A stretch of 16,722 nucleotides of DNA. It comes from Candidatus Doudnabacteria bacterium. Its GTDB lineage: Bacteria > Patescibacteriota > Doudnabacteria > UBA920. The stretch lies in assembly GCA_023245915.1 (NCBI GenBank), contig JAHFJK010000018.1, forward strand, positions 1 to 16,722, read 5' to 3'. Under the pieces are notes generated by a model. It was given only the letters and a program-made list of their open reading frames with translations, made no database searches and had not been told where the DNA came from. Below, piece by piece: positions 13,501 through 16,722 of this stretch. Each line of letters begins with the position of its first letter. Position 1 is the stretch's first letter. A program made the position numbers and the translations under genes.

Positions 13501-14076
13501 GACGTGTATAAAAAAGTTTTGTCTACTTTGCGCAGCTCAAAAAGCCTGTCGCTGGAAGAGCTGGGCAATAACGTAGTCATGGGCGGGATAATTTCGCGGC
13601 TAAAAAGGACGCTGACCCGTAAAAATGACCCAATGGCGTTTTTTAGGCTGGAAGATTTGACCGGCAGTTTGGAAGTTTTGGTTTTTCCCAAGGTCATGGA
13701 AAAAGTTTTGCCGTTTTTGGCAGATGATAAAATTGTCCAGGTCAACGGCAGGCTTTCTGACAAGGATGAAGAATTTAAATTGATCGCCGAAGATATTAAA
13801 GAGTTGCCTACCGACGATGTTTATTCCATGGCGCTGACGGAAATGCAGAAAAATAAACAGGTTGTGCTGCATATGGCCGGATTGGCAAATATGGAGGTGC
13901 TAAATAAAATAAAATTAATTTTAGAAACCAAGCCCGGCAACGCCCAGGTGTATTTATCAATCGGCTCCGGCCCTGCAGCTAAAAAAATAAAAACCCAGAC
14001 TTTAATTGAAATTTCTAATGATTTAATTGGCCAGCTACGCCAGGTGCCGGAAATTTTAATGGTGGATGTGGAATAA
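10504..14076 (+). CDS. dnaE: DNA polymerase III alpha subunit
   Basis: The replicative polymerase, 1190 aa. The N-terminal PHP domain starts THLHCHSHYSLLDG and keeps the metal-binding-type His/Asp residues (ALTDHG, ATADCHY), so it may still be a proofreading nuclease. The polymerase core has the catalytic PPDIDLDIADNRR with Asp 401 and Asp 403 and a third Asp 564 in KLDLLGIRN. YGFNKAHSASYAIVGYQTAY marks the fingers region. After a helix-hairpin-helix part, an OB fold (about residues 1020-1100, GGIISRLKRTLTRKNDPMAF) follows. ATG at 10504 gives the family-like N-terminus; the longer ORF upstream adds 14 odd residues. Two repeat-encoded insertions lie at about residues 827-849 and 871-896, each between segments that align with ordinary DnaE, and neither touches a catalytic residue. 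Confidence 0.97.
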   Translation: MQFTHLHCHSHYSLLDGLSKIEPLVERAKELGMDSIALTDHGVLYGAVEFYNKCKEAGIKPIVGMEAYVAPRSRLEKLGKIDADYNHLILLAQNDIGYKNLIQLSTLAHLEGFYYRPRIDLETLQKYSQGLICLSGCQRGEIARAAINKTVEEAQAVLQKYSQIFSTGSLFIEIQRNTKNHDPKEKELNEKLVALAKGNSLPVVATADCHYIYPEDSEAQDVMVCIGTGTTVQEAGRLDMRGYDLSLKSPQAMAELFYDLPEAVENTQKVAEMCNLELAVDQRYFPSVEIPEGLTSKEYLKKITYEKALPLYGKEGKISPDIQQRMDYELDIICKKDFDTYFLMVADVVDGAHKIGAITNTRGSAAGSIVGRILGITKVDPLYYELPFERFLTMHRPTPPDIDLDIADNRRDEVIHYITDKYGKDKVAQIITFGTMMARAAVRDVGRALAVPYSKCDQIAKMIPFGKQGFAMTLDIALQKSPELKEVYERDPETHRVLEIAKKLEGCARHASMHAAGIVITPTALTDYMPLQKEPDGERVITQYDMYALDVNANSKALGVVKLDLLGIRNLSILEAAVKLVEQRHHISIDIYNLPHPDPKTFKLLSEGLTFGVFQLGSSGMTRYLKELKPSSIFDIMAMIALYRPGPMQFIPDYIARKHNPSLIKYFDPALEKILHRTYGILVYQDDLLTIAHDLAGYSWEEVDKFRKAVGKKIPEEMAKQKIKFVQGCMETSKWSHAKAEQIWTWIEPFAAYGFNKAHSASYAIVGYQTAYMKANYPVEFMAAVMTAESGDEEKIYEAVEECENLGLKVLPPDVNESLGDFTVVDDPVRGQSPEATAGAQARRTSNGTIRFGLNAIKNLGSDVIKQIIEARVEGGGYRVENPQGTKPYTLNPTPFLSLEDFLIKSYTKNLNKKSWEALVKAGALDSFGERGQLLNSTEEVLGFVREHFKSQTSGQNSLFGTSLKIGKLKLRDSAPATKEEKLAWEKEHLGMYVSAHPLDVYKKVLSTLRSSKSLSLEELGNNVVMGGIISRLKRTLTRKNDPMAFFRLEDLTGSLEVLVFPKVMEKVLPFLADDKIVQVNGRLSDKDEEFKLIAEDIKELPTDDVYSMALTEMQKNKQVVLHMAGLANMEVLNKIKLILETKPGNAQVYLSIGSGPAAKKIKTQTLIEISNDLIGQLRQVPEILMVDVE
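12984..13048. repeat. Three-way-junction palindrome in frame inside dnaE
   Basis: The outer arms TCCCGTTAGAGGTC (12984-12997) and GACCTCTAACGGGA (13035-13048) are perfect 14-bp complements. Between them are two further perfect hairpins: AGTCGCC-AGA-GGCGACT (12998-13014) and CGGCGCGC-AA-GCGCGCCG (13017-13034). It encodes PVRGQSPEATAGAQARRTSN inside DnaE, between FTVVDD and GTIRFGLNAI. Confidence 0.85.
13116..13191. repeat. Telomere-like heptamer palindrome in frame inside dnaE
   Basis: The left arm (13116-13146) is built from AGGGTAG, AGGGTGG, AGGGTAT and AGGGTAG units. The right arm (13161-13191) is its inverse, ACCCTAT, ACCCTAA, ACCCTAC, ACCC. About three quarters of the 31 arm positions pair. 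It encodes VEGGGYRVENPQGTKPYTLN and a few more residues, between IIEAR and FLSLEDF. Confidence 0.8.
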
Positions 14077-14083
14077 ATTTATA

Positions 14084-14148
14084 TGTCGGGGCCGGGCTTG
14101 GCCGCCCGCTATGATATCTGTATCGGGCGGCTGAAGCCAGCCCCTACA
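14084..14148 (+). repeat. REP-like palindrome, upstream copy
   Basis: It starts TGTCGGGGCCGGGCTTGGCC and ends AAGCCAGCCCCTACA. An inner perfect stem CCGCCCG/CGGGCGG closes a 15-base loop. The first 26 bases match the downstream copy at all but three positions. Confidence 0.75.
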
Positions 14149-14167
14149 CTTGTTTGCTTATAATTTT

Positions 14168-14701
14168 ATGAATTTACCGGTTCGAAAACCAAACCGTTTA
14201 CCCAATTACGATTATTCATCCATTGGCTATTATTACGTTACGCTTTGCGCCAAAAACCGAAAACATTATTTTGGCAAAATTGAAAATTCACAGTTAATTT
14301 TAAATTCAGTTGGTAGATTGCTTGAAAATGTCTGGAGCGATATGCCAAAAATCTTTTCGGGAATAGAAATGGATGAATTTGTGGTAATGCCAAACCATTT
14401 TCATGGAATTATAATTTTCAAAGACAAACCTTTTTACACCCAAGCCAAAAAACCAGTTACTCTTTCGCAAATACTTGGCGCATTCAAATCAAAAACAAAT
14501 GTCTTAACCAAAAAGACTATTTTGCCCCAACAAAAGGCTGTTGAGCTTTGGCAAAAGACTTTCTACGATCGGGTGATTCGAAACGATAGTGAATTGTTAA
14601 AGATCAGAGAATACATCCGAAATAATCCAACAAAGTGGGAATTGGATGAATATTTTAAGCAGCCATCTGTAGGGGCAGGGCTTGCCCGCCCGCTCAAATG
14701 A
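14168..14701 (+). CDS. REP-associated tyrosine transposase (Y1_Tnp, RAYT)
   Basis: A single-strand DNA nuclease of the HUH/Y1 transposase superfamily, 177 aa. The HUH motif is PNHFHG (His 77 and His 79). The nucleophile is probably Tyr 133 in WQKTFYDRVIRND, followed by the typical REYIRNNPTKW. The N-terminus RKPNRLPNYDYSSIGYYYVT is characteristic of RAYTs. ATG at 14168 is preferred over the in-frame TTG at 14150. All key residues are present, so it may be active. Its last ten residues, VGAGLARPLK, are encoded by the downstream REP-like palindrome, so the gene's 3' end has been taken over by the repeat. It is likely to act on the flanking REP-like sequences and their dispersed copies. Confidence 0.88.
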   Translation: MNLPVRKPNRLPNYDYSSIGYYYVTLCAKNRKHYFGKIENSQLILNSVGRLLENVWSDMPKIFSGIEMDEFVVMPNHFHGIIIFKDKPFYTQAKKPVTLSQILGAFKSKTNVLTKKTILPQQKAVELWQKTFYDRVIRNDSELLKIREYIRNNPTKWELDEYFKQPSVGAGLARPLK

Positions 14702-14726
14702 CGGTCGGCCAAAGCTGCCCCCTACA
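14668..14726 (+). repeat. REP-like palindrome, downstream copy
   Basis: It starts TGTAGGGGCAGGGCTTGCCC and ends AGCTGCCCCCTACA, so its two ends are inverse of each other with one base inserted. It overlaps the last codons and stop of the transposase gene. Confidence 0.75.
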
Positions 14727-14749
14727 ATTTCACGCAAAATTTTGAAAAA

Positions 14750-14782
14750 AATAAAAAAACAACCAGACGATTTCTCGTTGGT
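14750..14782 (-). terminator. Terminator of the small membrane-protein genes
   Basis: Minus strand: ACCAACGA, loop GAAA, TCGTCTGGT (one bulged C), then TTGTTTTTTTATTTTT. This is a good intrinsic terminator facing away from the gene that ends at 14837. Another GC-rich inverted stretch lies between, at about 14797-14826. Confidence 0.75.
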
Positions 14783-14836
14783 GTTTTAGAAATTGGCGCG
14801 GGGTTCCTTTCGGTCCCCCGCAGCGCAGCAATTCTT

Positions 14837-15028
14837 TTATTCATTACGATTGAACAAGTTCCGATCATCCTTGTGCAATCGTAACCACTTCCTTACCTCT
14901 TCATCTTGCTTCGAATTCGCCCTTAAGCTGGAAACAACAATGACGAGTAACAAAGAAGCTGCAACAATAGCTAACATGGCCACAAGCAGTCCGGCTGCGC
15001 CAAGCAGCCAAACTACAAAACTGAACAT
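14837..15028 (-). CDS. 63-aa small membrane protein
   Basis: No family recognised. One long hydrophobic segment covers about residues 4-34 (FVVWLLGAAGLLVAMLAIVA and on), followed by a charged tail (SKQDEEVRKWLRLHKDDRN) that should face the cytoplasm. ATG at 15028 is preceded by a perfect AGGAGG (15033-15038) at the best spacing. It lies 40 bases after the 45-aa gene, on the same strand, and ahead of the terminator at 14750-14782. Such strong ribosome binding sites are absent from the core genes here, so high expression or a foreign origin are both possible. Confidence 0.65.
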   Translation of the reverse strand: MFSFVVWLLGAAGLLVAMLAIVAASLLLVIVVSSLRANSKQDEEVRKWLRLHKDDRNLFNRNE

Positions 15029-15068
15029 AGTTCCTCCTATTGTGCGGTTTTCAGTCCGCCAGAATGTG

Positions 15069-15206
15069 TTACCACACTCTGTGATCTTTCTTTATTCCGA
15101 GCCATTCCAGACTTGTTAGAAAAAGGGCCCAAAGCCCCAAGATGACTAATACTGGAATGGCTATCATCACCCCTCCAAGGTGCAGCCCACTCTTATGCAT
15201 ATGCAT
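15069..15206 (-). CDS. 45-aa small membrane protein
   Basis: No family recognised. The sequence starts MHMHKSGLHLGGVM, has one hydrophobic segment at about residues 13-31 (VMIAIPVLVILGLWALFL), and ends with the charged EWLGIKKDHRVW. ATG at 15206 follows GGAGG (15213-15217) at six bases, which strongly supports translation. A second GGAGG lies inside the gene before Met 14, so a 32-aa form is conceivable. It is probably co-transcribed with the 63-aa gene downstream. Confidence 0.6.
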   Translation of the reverse strand: MHMHKSGLHLGGVMIAIPVLVILGLWALFLTSLEWLGIKKDHRVW

Positions 15207-15223
15207 ATTTTGCCTCCAATGCA

Positions 15224-15252
15224 ATGATAATGAATTTCAATAATTACTGCAA
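15224..15252 (-). promoter_or_regulatory. Possible promoter of the 45-aa/63-aa pair
   Basis: Minus strand TTGCAG (15252-15247), 17 bases, TATCAT (15229-15224). The predicted start falls at or just before the GGAGG, so the leader would be very short; for that reason this is only tentative. Confidence 0.35.
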
Positions 15253-15287
15253 ACCCTCTTTTATTTAAGCCAAGTTTTATTTCTCAC

Positions 15288-15320
15288 AAAACAAAAAACC
15301 AGCGGATACACATCGCCGGT
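15288..15320 (-). terminator. Terminator after the 38-aa gene
   Basis: Minus strand: ACCGGCG (15320-15314) pairs with CGCTGGT (15304-15298), one G-T pair, nine-base loop. It is followed by TTTTTTGTTTTG. It separates the 38-aa gene from the 45-aa/63-aa pair. Confidence 0.65.
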
Positions 15321-15386
15321 GTTTTGCCGCCCAATCCTTTGGGCTTACTACACTTTTCCCTCCGTAGAAAATTGGTTTCTGGCCAC

Positions 15387-15503
15387 TCACCACTTCAACG
15401 GCGGCAGGGGTTTTGGTTTCCTGATCCGTTCCCTTAAATAGGGAACAAAGATCAATGCATCAATCACTGCCAACAAGAGAGTGACCACTTGCCACCTCTC
15501 CAT
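15387..15503 (-). CDS. 38-aa small membrane protein
   Basis: No family recognised. It has one hydrophobic segment (about residues 5-20, QVVTLLLAVIDALIFV) and then a basic, proline-rich tail (RERIRKPKPLPPLKW). Two ATGs are in frame. The second, at 15503, lies five bases after GGAGG (15509-15513), so I take it as the start. It has its own possible promoter at 15550-15578 and terminator at 15288-15320. With the 45-aa and 63-aa genes it makes three consecutive single-span mini-proteins on one strand, each with a strong Shine-Dalgarno site. Confidence 0.55.
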   Translation of the reverse strand: MERWQVVTLLLAVIDALIFVPYLRERIRKPKPLPPLKW

Positions 15504-15549
15504 AAACACCTCCATGTTAAGGTTGCCTTGCGGGCGACCTATTTTTCTC

Positions 15550-15578
15550 ATCATACGTTAGAATGTCATTTCCAGCAA
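15550..15578 (-). promoter_or_regulatory. Promoter of the 38-aa gene
   Basis: Minus strand TTGCTG (15578-15573), 17 bases, TATGAT (15555-15550). The predicted start near 15543 leaves about 40 bases of leader, including a GGTCGCC/GGTTGCC-type hairpin at 15522-15540. Confidence 0.5.
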
Positions 15579-15618
15579 TCCCATTTTTGCACAGCCCGGC
15601 TTTTGTGGATAAATCTAT

Positions 15619-15647
15619 TTGCCAAGAAATTTGCCTTCTGTTATAAT
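15619..15647 (+). promoter_or_regulatory. Strong promoter of the candidate RNA
   Basis: TTGCCA (15619-15624), 17 bases, TATAAT (15642-15647): five of six and six of six consensus bases with ideal spacing. It is the best promoter match in the window. The predicted start is at about 15654. Confidence 0.8.
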
Positions 15648-15668
15648 TTTTTCAGTTCTTCAGACGCA

Positions 15669-15744
15669 GGATATTAGCGAATTTTAGTCTTCGACCTTTG
15701 TGGAGAAGCTAAAATTTTGTTCTCGACAAGCTCGAACAATATCC
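15669..15744. repeat. Paired hairpin element with conserved tips (copy 2)
   Basis: The outer arms GGATATT (15669-15675) and AATATCC (15738-15744) enclose two tips. The first is CTTCGACCTTTGTGGAGAAG (15689-15708) on an AATTTTAG/CTAAAATT stem with one unpaired T at its 5' side. The second is GTTCTCGACAAGCTCGAAC (15719-15737), which matches the inverted tip at 3301-3319 at 15 of 19 positions. The forward-then-inverted order is the same as at 3241-3332. Confidence 0.65.
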
Positions 15745-15874
15745 AGTACCCGGCTACCAACCGGGGAGTTTGAAACAAATAGTAATAAATCCGAGCTGTT
15801 CTAGAGGCAGTGAGGATGAAAAGGTCGCCAGCAATGGCGACATTCTGGGACGGAAACGTCCTGTAAAAACAGGG

Positions 15875-15930
15875 CCCCAGGATTTGGTTATCGAAATAAT
15901 CGATAATTGAATCTTGGGGTTTTGTTTTTT
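15875..15930 (+). terminator. Strong intrinsic terminator of the candidate RNA
   Basis: CCCCAGGATT (15875-15884) pairs with AATCTTGGGG (15910-15919) with one G-T pair. An inner perfect stem TTATCGA/TCGATAA (15888-15894, 15900-15906) follows, and then TTTTGTTTTTT. Confidence 0.88.
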
Positions 15931-15973
15931 GTCATTCCGAGCCCGAGTGTAACGAGGGAGAGGAATCCCTTAA
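15931..15973. repeat. REP-like repeat, left flank of the GIY-YIG gene
   Basis: It starts GTCATTCCGAGC and ends GAGGAATCCCTTAA. It is inverted relative to the copy at 16289-16330: the two outer blocks (12 and 14 bases) are identical in inverse and only the middle differs. Confidence 0.8.
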
Positions 15974-15982
15974 CTTTAAACA

Positions 15983-16273
15983 ATGCAAGATCGACAGTAT
16001 TTTGTGTACATAATGGCAAGCGCAAGTGGAACATTATATACCGGAGTTGCAAATAATTTATACAAAAGGGTTTGGCAACATAAGAATGATCTAATTGAAG
16101 GATTCACGAAAAAATATCAGTGCCACAAATTAGTCCACTTTGAGGAAACCGGGGATGTTGAATCAGCAATTACCAGAGAAAAACAAATAAAAGGCTGGAG
16201 CAGAAGGAAAAAGGAAGCTCTGATAAAATCTAAAAATCCTCACTGGAAGGATTTGAGTGATGATTGGAAATAA
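15983..16273 (+). CDS. Stand-alone GIY-YIG nuclease-domain protein
   Basis: A 96-aa protein that is essentially one GIY-YIG domain, of the small YhbQ/URI-like group. The two strands of the motif are VYI (residues 8-10) and YTG (19-21). The catalytic-type Arg 29 (LYKRVWQHK) and Glu 66 (AITREKQIKGWSRRKK) are present, as is the C-terminal KNPHWKDL typical of the group. All expected residues are intact, so nuclease activity is plausible. ATG at 15983 has no Shine-Dalgarno site. It lies 52 bases after the terminator of the candidate RNA and is framed by inverted REP-like repeats. Its biological target is unknown; an obvious guess is the flanking repeat family. Confidence 0.88.
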   Translation: MQDRQYFVYIMASASGTLYTGVANNLYKRVWQHKNDLIEGFTKKYQCHKLVHFEETGDVESAITREKQIKGWSRRKKEALIKSKNPHWKDLSDDWK

Positions 16274-16288
16274 GTTCAACTTTAACAT

Positions 16289-16330
16289 TTAAGGGATTCC
16301 TCGCGCTCTATGGCAAGCGCTCGGAATGAC
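16289..16330. repeat. REP-like repeat, right flank of the GIY-YIG gene
   Basis: It starts TTAAGGGATTCCTC and ends GCTCGGAATGAC, the inverse of the left flank. Internally GCGCT...AGCGC allows a hairpin. It ends 12 bases before the thrS start codon, so it occupies the thrS leader. Confidence 0.8.
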
Positions 16331-16342
16331 ACGTGAAGGTTT

Positions 16343-16722
16343 ATGGACAATCAACAGCGTCTACAAAATATCCGCCACACACTTGCCCATCTCTTGGCCG
16401 CTGCGGTAAGGCAGCTCTATCCCGGAGCAAAAAACGCCATTGGCCCGGCTATTGAGGAAGGTTTTTATCAGGATTTTGATTTACCGCAACCAATAGCGGA
16501 CAAAGATTTGCCTAAGATAGAAAAAAAGATGCGGCAGCTGCTTTTGAAATGGAATGGATTTGAAAGAAAAGAAGTAACGCCGGCAGAAGCTAAAAAAGAA
16601 TTTGCCTGGAATGAATACAAATCTGAACTAGTAGATGAATTTGCCAAAGAAGGTAAGACTTTAACTTTTTATATTTCTGGCGGGTTTGTAGATTTGTGCA
16701 AAGGCGGCCACGTAGGTGCGCC
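16343..16722 (+). CDS. thrS: Threonyl-tRNA synthetase, N-terminal part (cut by window edge)
   Basis: ThrRS charges tRNA-Thr and hydrolyses mischarged Ser-tRNA-Thr. The 126 visible residues are the editing domain: HTLAH (His 12, His 16) and CKGGH (Cys 119, His 123) form its zinc-like catalytic site, with GPAIEEGFYQDFD between. The protein begins directly at this domain and lacks the roughly 60-residue TGS domain found at the start of most bacterial ThrRS. The ATG at 16343 follows GAAGGT, a modest ribosome binding site, and the upstream sequence is the REP-like repeat, so no longer coding start is seen. The catalytic domain lies beyond the window. Confidence 0.93.
   Translation, partial: MDNQQRLQNIRHTLAHLLAAAVRQLYPGAKNAIGPAIEEGFYQDFDLPQPIADKDLPKIEKKMRQLLLKWNGFERKEVTPAEAKKEFAWNEYKSELVDEFAKEGKTLTFYISGGFVDLCKGGHVGA

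Larger units (their letters stand above)
14084..14726 (+). mobile_element. RAYT transposase unit bracketed by REP-like palindromes
   Basis: One transposase gene lies between two same-orientation copies of a palindromic element (14084-14148 and 14668-14726). This is the layout of REP-associated tyrosine transposases, which are domesticated relatives of the IS200/IS605 family. No target-site duplication is expected for this class and none is claimed. Confidence 0.65.
15654..15930 (+). ncRNA. Candidate structured RNA (or leader/attenuator), about 277 nt
   Basis: A strong promoter and a strong terminator bracket a stretch with no convincing protein gene but dense stem-loops. In order these are the paired hairpin element (15669-15744), CCCGG/CCGGG (15750-15765), GTCGCC-AGCAAT-GGCGAC (15824-15841), GGACG-GAAA-CGTCC with a GNRA tetraloop (15848-15861), CTGT-AAAA-ACAG overlapping it, and the terminator. 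AAATCC near 15788-15792 and GGGG at 15763-15766 can pair with the 5' arm of the terminator, so an alternative fold that disrupts termination is possible. I could not match it to tmRNA, RNase P RNA, 6S, SRP RNA or a T-box. It may act as a free RNA, or as a leader of thrS now separated from that gene by the GIY-YIG insertion. Confidence 0.5.
15931..16330. mobile_element. Possible GIY-YIG mobile unit with inverted ends
   Basis: A single nuclease gene fills the interior between two inverted REP-like repeats, and the 400-base block sits exactly between the candidate RNA terminator and thrS. The layout looks like a discrete inserted unit. That it is or was mobile is an inference. Confidence 0.45.

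Noticed and set aside
15277..15390. 37-codon frame starting GTG and overlapping the stop of the 38-aa gene
   Set aside because: It has no ribosome binding site and runs through a good terminator (15288-15320), so translation coupling looks accidental.
15489..15677. 62-codon frame on the plus strand
   Set aside because: It crosses the strong promoter at 15619-15647, has no ribosome binding site and lies opposite the better-supported 38-aa gene.
15816..15866. 16-residue leader-peptide frame (MKRSPAMATFWDGNVL) in the candidate RNA
   Set aside because: It has only one Thr codon, so it does not look like a thrS attenuator peptide, and it overlaps well-formed hairpins; it may be chance.
15654..15930. 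T-box, tmRNA, RNase P or 6S RNA
   Set aside because: No T-box GGTGG-type sequence, no tRNA-like ends and none of the conserved RNase P or 6S cores could be found by eye.
241..16722. Link between tRNA-Thr at one end and thrS at the other
   Set aside because: They are 16 kb apart on opposite strands with many unrelated genes between; this looks like coincidence.

Overview
The window looks like part of a small, reduced bacterial genome, most probably a candidate-phyla-radiation (Patescibacteria, Parcubacteria-like) organism. The reasons are short core genes with few Shine-Dalgarno sites, a ThrRS that starts without the TGS domain, a standard code with TGA used as a stop, and a very high load of small palindromic repeats. 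This is inferred from gene content; no search was run.

Layout. 1-2646 (mostly minus strand): tRNA-Thr(GGU), a membrane-anchored TPR protein, and tsf downstream of rpsB. At 2810-2851 two divergent promoters overlap, one for rpsB-tsf and one for rpmE-prfA-prmC. 2980-5400 (plus): ribosomal protein L31, release factor 1 and PrmC, the methylase that modifies release factors. 5480-10419 (minus): polysaccharide deacetylase, ribosomal protein L25, a heptad-repeat coiled-coil protein, a zinc-ribbon protein, RodA and a membrane-anchored protein of unknown role. 10504-14076 (plus): DNA polymerase III alpha. 14084-14726: a REP-associated tyrosine transposase with a REP-like palindrome at each end. 14837-15503 (minus): three tiny membrane-protein genes with unusually strong ribosome binding sites. 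15619-15930 (plus): a promoter-to-terminator unit that encodes no convincing protein and looks like a structured RNA. 15931-16330: a GIY-YIG nuclease gene between inverted REP-like repeats. 16343 to the edge: the start of thrS.

The core genes cover translation (rpsB, tsf, rpmE, prfA, prmC, rplY, tRNA-Thr, thrS), replication (dnaE) and the cell envelope (rodA, deacetylase). RF1 and its modifying enzyme PrmC are adjacent and probably co-transcribed.

The most striking feature is the repeats. Several different palindromic or telomere-like families sit between genes and also in frame inside essential genes: two in dnaE, several in prmC, one in prfA and perhaps one in tsf. In each case the extra residues fall in an apparent loop and the reading frame stays open. 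A separate family has a nearly constant 20-base hairpin tip on stems of unrelated sequence; it occurs as inverted pairs after rpmE and inside the candidate RNA. Two nuclease genes (RAYT and GIY-YIG) are each bracketed by their own palindrome family. This suggests repeats mobilised by dispersed nucleases and tolerated as peptide insertions, comparable in idea to Rickettsia palindromic elements.
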